34,994 nt of DNA from Magnetococcales bacterium (GCA_015232405.1 JADFZS010000054.1:24-35017); one strand, 5' to 3'; numbered from the stretch's first letter, positions 18,537 through 28,077 are shown. Numbers and translations: made by a program. The notes: generated by a model not told the origin, from the sequence alone.

Positions 18537-21071
18537 TCAACTATCCCCTATAACCTCTTTTAGAGCTTTTGATAAATCGGCCATAGATAGGGGTTTTAGG
18601 AAAAAATTTTTGAATCCATAATCCTTTGCACTCTTTTCGGTTATTTTTTCGCTGTAACCTGTACAGAGGAAAACCGGAATATCCGGTCTAATATTACGGA
18701 TTTGGGCGGTGAGATCATTACCCATTAGCTCCGGCATGATTTGATCGGTAATGACGGCATCGTAGCTATCGGGAGATTGTTGAAAACTACTTAGCGCCTC
18801 TTTGGGATTGGTATAGCCATCACCACTATAGCCGAGAGACTCCAGCATTTTTATACCCAACTCAACAAAACCGGGTTCATCATCGACAAAAAGAATCCGG
18901 CCAACTCCTTTATGGATGCTGGTTTCGCCCTTGATATCTTCTACCTTATCTGATTTGACTTTAGCAACTGGCAGGTAGACAAAAAATGATGAACCCTCAC
19001 CAAGTTTGCTCTCAAGCTTAACAGTGCCATTACAGTTTTTCAGAACACTGTGTACCACCGAAAGCCCCAACCCACTCCCCTTACCCTTATCTTTTGTGGA
19101 GTAGAATGGCTCAAATACCCGCTGGCTGACATCTGGTGCTATACCCGGACCACTATCAGTCACAACAAGTTGCAGATAATCCCCTGGTCGGATATCAGAC
19201 AAGTTGAGATCATTTTTTCTGACTGTCACAGGCTTTAATGCAACCTTCATCTCTCCACCACTCTCTCCCATGGCCTGTCCAGCATTGGTGCAGAGGTTTA
19301 TCAACACCTGATACAGCTGTGTTGGGTCCATATAAACCTGCTTTGTCTGCCCATGTATGGATGTCCGTATCTTTATGGATGAGGGCAAGGTGGATTTCAT
19401 GAGTTTCAAAGCTTCATAGATCATCGGTTCGGGATCAAATAATTTTTCATCACATTGTGAACGATGACCAATGGTTAACAGCTGCCTAACCAGATCAGCA
19501 CCACGTTTAGATGCTTTGATAATATTTTTTATTGTCTCCTCATCTGTGCTTATTCCCAACAACAATAGCTCTGCGTTACCGGAGATGATGCCCAAAATAT
19601 TGTTGAAATCGTGGGCAATTCCCCCAGCAAGAGTTCCGAGAGCCTCCATTTTTTGTGATTGATTCAGCTGCTGTTCTATATGTTTGCGTTCGGTGATATC
19701 AATGTTTGTACCGACAAAACGGATGGGATTATCTTGCTCATCTCGCACCGAGTATCCCCTTGATAAAACGGGAATATAATGACCATCTTTATGACGGATA
19801 CGAAACTCAATTGAAAATTTTTCCAACTCTCCTGCTAGATACTCTTTTTTATGCTCAATAACCCGTTCATGGTCATCAGGATGAAGTCGGGAACGCCATG
19901 TATCCGGTATATTTTCAAGCTCTTCATCACCATAACCCAACATACTTTTCCAGCGTGGGGAGAAATAGATCTCATCGGTTTGCAGGTTCCAATCCCACAC
20001 ACCATCATTGGCCCCTTTCATAGCTAGAGAGAAACGCTCTTCAGAAGCATGGAGTGCAGCTGTTCTTTCCTGCACCCTATCTTCCAGTTCATTTTGCGCT
20101 TTATGTAGCTCTACTAAAATCTCCTTGCGTTCGGTTATATCGCGAATAACCCCGATTGTACCTATATAAGATCTGATTTTTTCTAAATCCCCCAAGGGGA
20201 TATGCTCACCATAGAGACCAGAACTGTTGACCTCCACAAAGCGCACAGCCCCCCCGGATTCTGTAATTCTATCTGGTTCGCTTTGATTATCGGAGCCGGG
20301 TTGCAGGCGGATTTCCAACCCGGAGGTTTTACGATCAACCGACCTTTTTTCGTCAAAAAGTTTAAGCTTTCCTCCCGGCTCCTGAGTTTTGACTTTATCT
20401 ATTGCCTTATTGTAGCTGACATCTTCTACATCTGAAGCGTGGATTATGGTGCTGAAATGTTTACCTATCAGATCAGACTCATGGTAGCCAAGCCTCTGTA
20501 TTGACTGATTTAAAAATGTAAAACGACCTTCATAATCTATTTTATAGACAATATCCGGTATTGTTTGCACCAGGTTACGGAATCTCTCTTCGGAGGCCGA
20601 CAGTTGATCCATGCTTGTGGTCAACTGCTGGTTGATATCATTTAGTCGAATATTTTTCTCTACCAGCTCACGACGTGCCTGTTTTAGCTCTATCTGGGTT
20701 TTTATGCGCGCCAGTACCACCTGGGGTCTTATGGGTTTTGTAATATAGTCGACCCCTCCTAGCTCCAACCCTTTTATCTCATCTTCCATCTCGGTTTTAG
20801 CAGTGACAAAGATGATCGGTATATCTTTGGTTTGAGGGTTGCTCTTTAAACGGCTACAAACCTCATAACCGTCCATCTCCGGCATTATGACATCCAACAA
20901 AATCAGATCTGGTTGGGGGCTTTTTGCAGCCATTTTCAGAGCTAGTTCCCCACTGACAGCAGGGCGTATGACATAGGTATCTTGCAGCAGAAGTTTTAAA
21001 ACATCGACATTCGCCGGGGCATCATCTACAACCAATATGGTTGGTTTGTAAGTTTGATTATTAATGGTCAT
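18537..21071 (-). CDS. Hybrid sensor histidine kinase with N- and C-terminal receiver domains
   Basis: An 844-residue cytoplasmic signalling protein without membrane helices. Order: receiver domain (about 10-126; DD 16-17, phospho-Asp60 in LILLDVIMPEMDGYE, Lys112); linker coiled coil; PAS (about 160-318) with an insert around 235-285; a second PAS/PAC (about 343-463); HisKA with phospho-His487 in GGIAHDFNN; HATPase with NLCTNAGQA, DSGPGIAP and GSGLGLSVV; C-terminal receiver (about 725-840; Asp776 in VITDQIMP, Lys826). This suits a kinase that takes phosphate input from another kinase and passes phosphate to an external Hpt or regulator. No response regulator or output gene is adjacent. The ATG at 21071 has AGGGAT close by. 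Confidence 0.92.
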   Translation of the reverse strand: MTINNQTYKPTILVVDDAPANVDVLKLLLQDTYVIRPAVSGELALKMAAKSPQPDLILLDVIMPEMDGYEVCSRLKSNPQTKDIPIIFVTAKTEMEDEIKGLELGGVDYITKPIRPQVVLARIKTQIELKQARRELVEKNIRLNDINQQLTTSMDQLSASEERFRNLVQTIPDIVYKIDYEGRFTFLNQSIQRLGYHESDLIGKHFSTIIHASDVEDVSYNKAIDKVKTQEPGGKLKLFDEKRSVDRKTSGLEIRLQPGSDNQSEPDRITESGGAVRFVEVNSSGLYGEHIPLGDLEKIRSYIGTIGVIRDITERKEILVELHKAQNELEDRVQERTAALHASEERFSLAMKGANDGVWDWNLQTDEIYFSPRWKSMLGYGDEELENIPDTWRSRLHPDDHERVIEHKKEYLAGELEKFSIEFRIRHKDGHYIPVLSRGYSVRDEQDNPIRFVGTNIDITERKHIEQQLNQSQKMEALGTLAGGIAHDFNNILGIISGNAELLLLGISTDEETIKNIIKASKRGADLVRQLLTIGHRSQCDEKLFDPEPMIYEALKLMKSTLPSSIKIRTSIHGQTKQVYMDPTQLYQVLINLCTNAGQAMGESGGEMKVALKPVTVRKNDLNLSDIRPGDYLQLVVTDSGPGIAPDVSQRVFEPFYSTKDKGKGSGLGLSVVHSVLKNCNGTVKLESKLGEGSSFFVYLPVAKVKSDKVEDIKGETSIHKGVGRILFVDDEPGFVELGIKMLESLGYSGDGYTNPKEALSSFQQSPDSYDAVITDQIMPELMGNDLTAQIRNIRPDIPVFLCTGYSEKITEKSAKDYGFKNFFLKPLSMADLSKALKEVIGDS

Positions 21072-21256
21072 TATCCCTAGCTCCCTCGATATCTCCCATC
21101 TTTCTCACAACTATCTTTTTAAACTACCACATTTTTTTTTAACTTGATATACCCATAATTCCACCAATCATTATTACTAAGGGAATATCAAATGGGGGGA
21201 GATCTTAAAATTTTATCTATCCCAGCCCACTTCCAGCTGTAAGAAAAATTATAGCT

Positions 21257-21281
21257 AAAACCGGTTATCCCGGTTTTTTTT
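21257..21281. terminator. Bidirectional intrinsic terminator after the nitrilase gene
   Basis: AAACCGG and CCGGTTT form a 7-bp stem around a 4-5 base loop, followed by a run of T on the plus strand and by TTTT within the stem end on the minus strand. It begins two bases beyond the stop codon of the minus-strand nitrilase gene, so it most likely ends the comF-grx-nitrilase transcript before the kinase gene. Confidence 0.7.
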
Positions 21282-21283
21282 GG

Positions 21284-22090
21284 TTATGAAGGAAGATAGT
21301 CCAAACAGGGTATTTTACGTCGGGCATCAATCACCTTTTTTGGATCTATCCGGGCCATCACCACCCCTGGACCATCAGGAGCACGAGAGAGCACTGTACC
21401 CCAAGGTTCGACAATCATGGAGTGTCCATAAGTGCGCCTACCACCGGGATGTCTACCCTGTTGTCCGGGAGCCAACACGTAGCAGAAGTTCTCTATCGCC
21501 CTGGAACGGAGCAAAACCTCCCAATGGACATGACCGGTACTAATGGTAAATGCCGATGGCACTGTTAAAATTGTTGCCCCCATTGCGGTCAATTTACGAT
21601 ACTGCTCTGGAAATCGCAGATCATAACATATGGAAAGCCCAATACGCCCAAATGGACTATCGACCACAACATGCTGGTCACCTGCATTGATTAGTTTAGA
21701 CTCTTTGTACGATTGCCTCTCACCAAAATTGGCATCAAAAAGGTGAATTTTATCGTAGCGGGCTTGCACCTTTCCTTCATGGTCAACCACAAAACAGGTG
21801 TTGGCAAACTGTTTGGATTTTGGCAGGGAGATTGATATGGAGCCACCAACGATCCAAACTCCATGACGCAGGGCAAAAGTTTGTAAAAACTTGAGTGAAG
21901 GACTGTTATCGGGATCTTCCCGACCTGCAAGTTTCTCTGCCTCATTTCGTCCCATAAAGGAGAAACACTCAGGCAGCACAATCAGGCCAGCACCCCACTC
22001 CACCGCCTGGGTCATCAACTCCCCTGCCACGCGCAAATTATCCTCAAGCTCATGGCTGGAACACATCTGAATGAGAGCAACTTGGTCCAT
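21284..22090 (-). CDS. Carbon-nitrogen hydrolase, Nit1/Nit2 type (deaminated glutathione amidase-like)
   Basis: A nitrilase-superfamily amidase of 268 residues with the catalytic triad Glu41 (VLPECF), Lys114 (ARYDKIHLFD) and Cys155 (SICYDLRFP). The FSFMGRNE and KIHLFDANFGE segments match the Nit1/Nit2/YbeM branch, whose members hydrolyse deaminated glutathione or alpha-ketoacid amides as metabolite repair. It starts 6 bases after the glutaredoxin gene ends, which fits a glutathione-linked repair role. The exact amide substrate is inferred from the branch. Confidence 0.88.
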   Translation of the reverse strand: MDQVALIQMCSSHELEDNLRVAGELMTQAVEWGAGLIVLPECFSFMGRNEAEKLAGREDPDNSPSLKFLQTFALRHGVWIVGGSISISLPKSKQFANTCFVVDHEGKVQARYDKIHLFDANFGERQSYKESKLINAGDQHVVVDSPFGRIGLSICYDLRFPEQYRKLTAMGATILTVPSAFTISTGHVHWEVLLRSRAIENFCYVLAPGQQGRHPGGRRTYGHSMIVEPWGTVLSRAPDGPGVVMARIDPKKVIDARRKIPCLDYLPS

Positions 22091-22096
22091 GGTTTT

Positions 22097-22354
22097 TTAT
22101 CCAGCTAACAGCCCATCTAGTTCACCATCTAGCTCCAACTCGTAGAGATCGTCACAGCCACCGACATGCTTATCACCAATAAAAATTTGCGGTACTGTCC
22201 GTTTGCCACCTGACTTTGCCAACATCTCATCATGACGCTCAGGATTTTTGGTTAAATTAATCTCTTCGTAAGCGGCTCCCTTTTTATCCAGCAACATTTT
22301 TGCCCGCACACAATAGGGACATACCGTTGTACTATAAACTATCACCTTTGGCAT
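22097..22354 (-). CDS. grxC: Glutaredoxin 3
   Basis: An 85-residue dithiol glutaredoxin with the active site CPYC (12-15), the cis-proline stretch TVPQIFIG and the glutathione-binding GGCDDL. It reduces protein disulphides with glutathione in the cytoplasm. It lies between comF and the nitrilase gene on the same strand, 45 bases after comF. This gene order (comF, grxC, nitrilase) recurs in alphaproteobacteria as far as I recall. Confidence 0.95.
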   Translation of the reverse strand: MPKVIVYSTTVCPYCVRAKMLLDKKGAAYEEINLTKNPERHDEMLAKSGGKRTVPQIFIGDKHVGGCDDLYELELDGELDGLLAG

Positions 22355-22399
22355 TTAACTATCTCCATAAATTGCAAAATATTTTTTAAATCTACTTAT

Positions 22400-23146
22400 T
22401 TACTCTTTTAATGTTCTGGCAACACAGAGCACACTTACCCTCTTGGCTCCTGCTCTTTTTAGCTCCTTGACCGCAGAGGTCATTGTTGCACCCGTGGTAA
22501 AAACATCATCAACCAATAATATCGCACGTCCAGTCACTTTATTATGATCTGCCTTAAAAGCATCCTGAACATTTGCAACCCGTCCCAACTGGCTTAAATG
22601 GGTCTGGGGCTTGGTCATTTTTATACGCTTTAGACCATTTGTCACCATTGGTCGATCTAATTTTTTTGCCAGCTCCCCAGCCAAAAGGGCTGACTGATTA
22701 TATCTTCTGGCTATAAACCGCCATGGATGCAGAGGAACAGGAAGAATAATATCAGGCTCTTCCCAACATAGATCCTCTTGCAAACGTAACCAACAAAGGT
22801 TAGCGATCAACCGACACCACTCAGAGTAGTCAGCAAACTTATAGCCGACCAACAGCTTAGCTATTCCTCTGTTGTAAGTGAAGGGAAAATAGACCCTATC
22901 AGGGGAATCATTCACCACCAAACATCTGCCACAACCAAGTTCAGCTTTTACTGTATCCCCACCACAACGCAGACAGTATGCCTCTGGTGCATTTGGTAAT
23001 TGATCATAACATTCACCACATAGAGTGTGGGCATTAGCAACCCCTTCACCACAAAGGGGACAGCTTGCAGGAAAAATTGAGTCTAATATGTTAGGCCCTA
23101 TTTTATCTGTTATGGCCTTAGCCGTTGCCAATGTCTTGAAGATCAT
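22400..23146 (-). CDS. comF: ComF family double zinc ribbon / phosphoribosyltransferase protein
   Basis: 248 residues with two N-terminal zinc-ribbon Cys clusters (C29-x2-C32 with C43-x2-C46, and C58-x2-C61 with C72-x2-C75), then a phosphoribosyltransferase fold with LPVPLHPWR, RRYNQSALLA and the PRPP loop VDDVFTTGATM (212-222). ComF proteins act in uptake of single-stranded DNA during transformation and in replication restart; the enzymatic substrate is unresolved. ATG at 23146. It heads the minus-strand comF-grxC-nitrilase set. Confidence 0.93.
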   Translation of the reverse strand: MIFKTLATAKAITDKIGPNILDSIFPASCPLCGEGVANAHTLCGECYDQLPNAPEAYCLRCGGDTVKAELGCGRCLVVNDSPDRVYFPFTYNRGIAKLLVGYKFADYSEWCRLIANLCWLRLQEDLCWEEPDIILPVPLHPWRFIARRYNQSALLAGELAKKLDRPMVTNGLKRIKMTKPQTHLSQLGRVANVQDAFKADHNKVTGRAILLVDDVFTTGATMTSAVKELKRAGAKRVSVLCVARTLKE

Positions 23147-23435
23147 AAACCAACTATCAAGTTTAAATTATAAAAAAATAAAAGCCATCCTGCCATAAGC
23201 TAACGGTTGTGTCTCCACCTGTTATATGAAATTTAAAATATAAATTACAAAATGACAAATAAAATAGCATTTAAAATCAGTACCTAGCAAAAAAGACAAC
23301 CCTGTTATAAGCTGGTTTGTGTATAACTATTTTTTAAATGCACTTAAACTGACAAATGATAATCTTAAACAATCTTATCAATAGTCTGTAAACTACTGCA
23401 AAGTTATTAAAAAACAGAGGTAAACCAATCGCCCC
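23147..23435. promoter_or_regulatory. Divergent intergenic region comF / methyltransferase
   Basis: A 289-base AT-rich gap that must carry promoters for both directions. An imperfect direct repeat (23189-23212 and 23301-23322; shared pattern CCTG, two bases, ATAAGCT, then GGTT and TGTGT) could be a pair of regulator sites. No clear sigma-70 hexamer pair stood out. Confidence 0.35.
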
Positions 23436-24362
23436 ATGGATGAAAATGTTGTATCATTCGTAAAACCTTTGGATCAACTAAGCTCCCACCGTGTGCGCCA
23501 GGCCTGGCAAAAATGTGGGGACGATTTGGTCGATCCCTCCTCACTTGTTACCCAAGTAGGAAAACAGCTTATAACCCGTTTGGAAGAGATTAAAATTGAG
23601 CCAAAACAGGTTTTAAATTTTGGTGAACGTGGCGGCCTGCTAACAGCAGATTTACGCAGAAAACTACCAAAGACCAACATTGTTGCCGCAACAATGGCCC
23701 AGGCTGCGGCTATCCATGCTGCACCCTATCACGGTTTTTTCAGTCGCAGAAGGCAGCCAGCTGTTGTTACTGGGGACAGAGCTTTACCGTTTAAACGTAA
23801 CAGCTTTGATGTGGTGCTATCCAACATGGCTCTACACTGGTGCAACAACCCTAAAGCAACCTTACGAGAGATTCGCAGGGTGTTAAAACCCGGTGGTGCT
23901 TTTTTGATGTCCATGGCAGGTGGCGAATCACTGCAAGAGTTAAAGGTCTGTTTAGCCGACCTGGACAGACAGAGATGGGGCAAAGCATGGCCTCGCATAC
24001 CAGAACTGCCGGATATGCACACTTTTGGTGATCTTCTGGCCTCATGTGGCTTTTCTCAAACCATAGTCGACCGTGATCCCATACAGGCCCCCTTCCCCGA
24101 CCTGGATACGGTTTTAAAAGGTCTTAAAAAAATGGGGGCTGGTAACTACCATAGAGATAGGTTAAGTGGACTCACCACAAAAAAATATTTCAAAGAGCTG
24201 GCAGAACTCTATCAACAACGTTTTGCTCTGCCTGATGGAAGGATAAATGTCTCCATGGAGGTGCTTTTCGGTCACGCCTGGAAAGCCGACCCCAGCCGGA
24301 TTGAGGAGCAACAGAGCCAATCATGCGCCCTACCAAAACCAACTCTTGATCCATCCCTGTAA
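23436..24362 (+). CDS. BioC/NDUFAF5-like SAM-dependent methyltransferase
   Basis: 308 residues of class I methyltransferase type. The post-I and later motifs are well kept: LPFKRNSFDVVLSNMALHWC, then REIRRVLKPGGAFLMSMAGG and SLQELK, which are characteristic of BioC (malonyl-ACP methyl ester formation in biotin synthesis) and its relative NDUFAF5 (complex I assembly). Motif I is changed: VLNFGERGG in place of D-x-G-C-G-x-G, so SAM binding may be altered. It is divergent from comF, a neighbourhood seen in alphaproteobacteria. No other bio gene is present, so a complex-I-assembly or maintenance role is as likely as biotin. A ribosome site for ATG 23436 is weak (AGAGG 15 bases off). Confidence 0.8.
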   Translation: MDENVVSFVKPLDQLSSHRVRQAWQKCGDDLVDPSSLVTQVGKQLITRLEEIKIEPKQVLNFGERGGLLTADLRRKLPKTNIVAATMAQAAAIHAAPYHGFFSRRRQPAVVTGDRALPFKRNSFDVVLSNMALHWCNNPKATLREIRRVLKPGGAFLMSMAGGESLQELKVCLADLDRQRWGKAWPRIPELPDMHTFGDLLASCGFSQTIVDRDPIQAPFPDLDTVLKGLKKMGAGNYHRDRLSGLTTKKYFKELAELYQQRFALPDGRINVSMEVLFGHAWKADPSRIEEQQSQSCALPKPTLDPSL

Positions 24363-24385
24363 AACTCATACGCAATTCAACGGTT

Positions 24386-26287
24386 TTATTCCATGACTAT
24401 GGGTGGGTTTGTAGGTGTGTAATCCTTGACTGCCAACTGCCAGTAAGTTGCGCCATTTTCCTCTTTTAGTGGTTTGAAATTAAGGTTGGGGTAGTGATCT
24501 TTAACCAGATCATTGCGAGATGATGGAATCCATACTCCCCTCAACACGGTTATTCCTCTCTTTTTGGCCTCGGTTATAAGTTGTTCTAAAACAAACTCCT
24601 CAACCCTTCTTTTCAACACCCTGCAGCTCATAAGCCAGATATCAATATCCCACACTGTACCAGTTGTTCGACAGATAACCACACTGATCATGCCGTTATC
24701 GCCAAAACGATCTTGTAGACGTACCTGGAGGGTAAAGACCGTATCATCTCTCTCCATGGCGATAACCTGGGCCTCAGTATAACGCCGGGTGGTTAGATTA
24801 AACTGATTGGTTTTGTTTATCAGCTGTACAATGCGGCTACGGCCTAACTGATTAAAACTGCTAACCTGGGCTTTCATAGCCAACGATTGTAAAAATTCAT
24901 CGATGTTACGAGAACTGCTCTGAAGCTGGGTACGTTGTGAGTTGGCCTGATACTGCTCTGCCCGTTGCTTGTCATCTGGGGTGTAGGCTATGGATTCAAA
25001 ATATCCACCTGCAAGTAAAGCCCGTGGGTAGTATGCTGGATCATCGGGTAGTTCCGGTACAGCTACCTGTGGTAGAGCTTCTCTTACCTGCGCCCTTTCT
25101 GCCGGATTATCATCTAAAAAAACCAGACTATCCAAACCGATATTTAAAACCCTGGCGATCTCCTCCAAATTACTGGCTTTATCGTGCCAATTGGCGAGAA
25201 AAACTGCAATATGCTCCTCTTTTAAAATCATATCGGGGTGTTTGCGAAATGGTAGTCGACCATTTTTTTCATCATTTTTAGAACAGACCGCCAGGACAAT
25301 ACCCCGATTGCGCAGATTTAAGGCAGTACGTTGAATTGCCAAAAAGGCCTCACCCTGGGCGTTGCCCTGGTCCAACATAATTCCCTCTAAACCGTCATCA
25401 CCTATAACACCACCCCATAGAGTGTTATCCAGATCCAACACCAGACATTTTCTACTTTTGCCCCTGATAGCCCCCAACAGGCGGGCTAGATAGTCTCCAT
25501 ACAGTGGGACCAATTTTTGGGAAAAAGGCAGTTTGGCAAAGTTCCACTGGATAGGATCGTGCCAGCTATCCAGCCCCACCCTATTGGCTAATTTTGCCAC
25601 ATCCAACACAGTGGTCCCAGACTCTTGGGGTAGTGTTGCCAGATAGGAGTTAAAGGCTGTTATCTGTCTCTGTATCGACGAAACCAGACGGGCATCATAG
25701 CTGCCAAATAGAGCGTCAGTTGGTTGTGGTATGGTCTGCACAATTACCACACGGCTACCATTCTGGCTAAATTTAGCAATTAACAGATCAATATATTCCT
25801 TGATATCATCCGCTAAAGATGGCTCATAACCACCATTGTTTGCCACATCCGACAATACATCTTTAAAGTTTATACCTCTATAGTCCAATGCCAACAAAAC
25901 CCCATCTAGCTCCTCTTTGTTTATTGGCGAATCGGGGTCTAGAGCCTCCTGCATTACCTGACCAAAATGGGCCTCTACCACCGTTAAGGCGATTCCAAAC
26001 CGTAAACATGACCCAACCAATGCTTCAACAAACAGACCAGTAGTGGCGTTACTAACCAGCCCTAGTCGAAACGGTTTTAGAAGCTGGCTTGTTTGTGTTT
26101 TTTTTTGTTGTGCCAAAAAGGTGCGAGCCAAAGAGTTTAGCTGATTATTACTTAGGGCAAACTGGGCAAGACGGTACATCTCCAACGTGGAGTCATCATC
26201 TGTTTCTCCTATAGCCCGACAGCGTTCACGGAAATCGTCCGGGGTTGCAGGCAGCCAGGGACAGCTCTGAATATTCCACTCTTTCAT
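24386..26287 (-). CDS. FkbH-like HAD-family acyl-ACP loading protein
   Basis: 633 residues. An N-terminal SGNH-like region (about 70-265, LVSNATTGLF to WHDP) is followed by a HAD phosphatase domain with DLDNTLWGG (Asp285, Asp287), VCSKND (Lys337) and FLDDNP, then a GNAT-like C-terminal part with NKTNQFNLTTRRY, DRFGDNGMI and WLMSCRVL. Characterised FkbH proteins take 1,3-bisphosphoglycerate, dephosphorylate it and load a glyceryl unit onto a discrete ACP for polyketide or glycan acylation. The ACP gene directly upstream (24-base gap) supports this. No polyketide synthase is present, so transfer by the MBOAT two genes upstream is my inference. Confidence 0.88.
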   Translation of the reverse strand: MKEWNIQSCPWLPATPDDFRERCRAIGETDDDSTLEMYRLAQFALSNNQLNSLARTFLAQQKKTQTSQLLKPFRLGLVSNATTGLFVEALVGSCLRFGIALTVVEAHFGQVMQEALDPDSPINKEELDGVLLALDYRGINFKDVLSDVANNGGYEPSLADDIKEYIDLLIAKFSQNGSRVVIVQTIPQPTDALFGSYDARLVSSIQRQITAFNSYLATLPQESGTTVLDVAKLANRVGLDSWHDPIQWNFAKLPFSQKLVPLYGDYLARLLGAIRGKSRKCLVLDLDNTLWGGVIGDDGLEGIMLDQGNAQGEAFLAIQRTALNLRNRGIVLAVCSKNDEKNGRLPFRKHPDMILKEEHIAVFLANWHDKASNLEEIARVLNIGLDSLVFLDDNPAERAQVREALPQVAVPELPDDPAYYPRALLAGGYFESIAYTPDDKQRAEQYQANSQRTQLQSSSRNIDEFLQSLAMKAQVSSFNQLGRSRIVQLINKTNQFNLTTRRYTEAQVIAMERDDTVFTLQVRLQDRFGDNGMISVVICRTTGTVWDIDIWLMSCRVLKRRVEEFVLEQLITEAKKRGITVLRGVWIPSSRNDLVKDHYPNLNFKPLKEENGATYWQLAVKDYTPTNPPIVME

Positions 26288-26311
26288 AACAACATTTGCT
26301 CCGACATACTG

Positions 26312-26554
26312 TTACGACTGTTTTTGTTGTATCAAATTAATATAGTCTGTAACACTCTCTATACTAATCACCTCAGAGGTGCTCAATTTAACGCCAAAAG
26401 CCTCTTCTATTGCCACGATCAACCAGATATTCTTCATGCTATCCCAACCCTTGATATCTTTTGCCGTCATGTCAGGGGTAAGCTCAAGAGTTGGACTATT
26501 AAAAGTCTCTCGCATTATTTCTGTGATTTTTGTGAGTATTTCGTCCTGGTTCAT
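26312..26554 (-). CDS. Discrete acyl carrier protein
   Basis: 80 residues, acidic, four-helix ACP with the phosphopantetheine site DIKGWDSMKNIWLI (Ser at about 39) and a following AIEEAFGVKL segment. It differs from fatty-acid AcpP (DSLD) and matches stand-alone ACPs encoded beside FkbH genes. The ATG at 26554 has GGAG 8 bases upstream. It carries the unit loaded by FkbH and probably hands it to the MBOAT protein. Confidence 0.9.
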   Translation of the reverse strand: MNQDEILTKITEIMRETFNSPTLELTPDMTAKDIKGWDSMKNIWLIVAIEEAFGVKLSTSEVISIESVTDYINLIQQKQS

Positions 26555-26647
26555 TCATAACTCCATAATAGCTAACAAGTTTGCTTAAGTATTACATTAT
26601 ACCTGGAATATGTAGTTGTCGCTATGCAGATACCACAAACAGCTAGG

Positions 26648-26658
26648 TCTAGGTTTAA
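26648..26658 (-). repeat. Partial match to the 52-bp hairpin arm
   Basis: On the minus strand, TTAAACCTAGA follows 3 bases after the MBOAT stop codon, the same sequence and position as the first arm of the hairpin elements at 29431 and 32945. The rest of the element is absent. It could be a decayed copy or chance. Confidence 0.25.
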
Positions 26659-26661
26659 TTT

Positions 26662-28077
26662 TTAAAATTGAAAATAGATAAAATCTACCGAGTCTCCCCT
26701 TAGAACCAGTATGCCGATAAACATTATCATGGAGGCAACAGTCTGAATCGCAATCGGCTCCCAACGGTCCCCTTTCCAATACCGTTCTCGAACATAAGCG
26801 AATATGGTGTGAGCCCACAATGGTAAAGAGAACAAAAGAGCCTTGGCAAATAAAAACAGAGCTGCAGTTATCTGTATTTCACTATTAACAAAAGGAGATA
26901 GTGTTAAATCCCGCCACATATAGCTTATATCAACATTTAAAAAAATAATATAACTGGGATGGAGCAAAATAAACATCAACAGGATTTGAAACGGCCTTAA
27001 AAATTGATGGTCCCGAATATATTCAGGGGTTACAGATTTTGCCCAGGCGTATATCAGTAATAGGACAAAATGGTAGAGACCCCACAAAACAAAGCTCCAC
27101 CCGGCTCCATGCCAAAGACCGTTTAAAAAAAATGTGATAAACAGACTGATTATAAGCCCACCTACCGCTGTACGCAGACGACGAGAAAGAGCTAAAGAGA
27201 GAAATATATAGTCGTGAACCCACGAAGTGAGTGATATATGCCAGCGTTTCCAAAATTCGGTTGGAGAGGCGGAGATATAGGGATGGTTGAAATTTTGTGA
27301 TAGCTTAAACCCAAGCAGACGAGCCGAGCCACGAGCAATATCTGTATAGGCAGAAAAATCGGCAAATATCTGTATACCAAAAGCAAAAGCCCCGACCCAT
27401 ACCAGCATAAACGATGTGTTTTCCAACAGAAATATCTTACTGACAATAAATGCGATATTATCAGCTATCACCATTTTTTTGAAAAATCCCCAAATCAACA
27501 AAAACAGTGCACTTTGCACATCATCTACACTTAATGTCCGCTTTTTTTCTATCTGGGGCAGAAAATTAACCGCCCTTTCAATTGGTCCGGCAACCAGCTG
27601 TGGAAAAAAAGAGACAAAAAGAGCAAAATCTAAAAAGTTTTTCCGGGGTTTTAGCTGTCCACGATAGATATCAATGGTGTAGCTCATGGTTTGAAAAGTA
27701 TAAAATGAGATACCCACAGGAAGATAAATATCAAGGTTGTTGGTAAAACTGGGCAAGCCAAGAAGAATCAACAGTTCGGCAACATTATCGACAAAAAATC
27801 CGAAATATTTAAAATATCCCAAAAGACCTAGATTTACCGTAATACTGACAATGAGTATCTTTAGCTTATGCTCAACAAAACGGCCCATTGCCAAGCCGCA
27901 ATAATAATCAACAACTGTTGAAGTTAAAATAAGGTAGAGAAACCAAGGGTGGACATAACCATAGAAAAAATAGCTCATTGCTATGAGAAACAGTACCTGT
28001 TTTTCCCGGTTGAGCATCCAATAAATTGCAACAACCAATGGCAGAAATACTAAGTAATCCAGACTATGAAAAATCAC
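26662..28077 (-). CDS. MBOAT family O-acyltransferase (AlgI-like)
   Basis: 471-residue polytopic membrane protein with about ten helices. MBOAT signatures: LPVGISFYTFQTMSYTID, FFPQLVAGPIER, FADFSAYTDIARG, FWKRWHISLTSW (His at about 280) and NGLWHGAGW (catalytic His at about 323). Such proteins move acyl groups across the inner membrane to extracytoplasmic sugars or lipids (AlgI, DltB, PatA). The start is GTG at 28077: GGGGAG lies 8 bases upstream and the GTG overlaps the stop of the SGNH gene (GTGA), which fixes it as cotranslated. A longer TTG-initiated frame was set aside. Its donor is probably the ACP encoded next. Confidence 0.92.
   Translation of the reverse strand: MIFHSLDYLVFLPLVVAIYWMLNREKQVLFLIAMSYFFYGYVHPWFLYLILTSTVVDYYCGLAMGRFVEHKLKILIVSITVNLGLLGYFKYFGFFVDNVAELLILLGLPSFTNNLDIYLPVGISFYTFQTMSYTIDIYRGQLKPRKNFLDFALFVSFFPQLVAGPIERAVNFLPQIEKKRTLSVDDVQSALFLLIWGFFKKMVIADNIAFIVSKIFLLENTSFMLVWVGAFAFGIQIFADFSAYTDIARGSARLLGFKLSQNFNHPYISASPTEFWKRWHISLTSWVHDYIFLSLALSRRLRTAVGGLIISLFITFFLNGLWHGAGWSFVLWGLYHFVLLLIYAWAKSVTPEYIRDHQFLRPFQILLMFILLHPSYIIFLNVDISYMWRDLTLSPFVNSEIQITAALFLFAKALLFSLPLWAHTIFAYVRERYWKGDRWEPIAIQTVASMIMFIGILVLRGDSVDFIYFQF

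Noticed and set aside
24386..26554. Start of a polyketide or non-ribosomal peptide cluster, suggested by FkbH and ACP
   Set aside because: No ketosynthase, adenylation or condensation domain is present; the neighbours are MBOAT and SGNH proteins, which suggests acylation instead.
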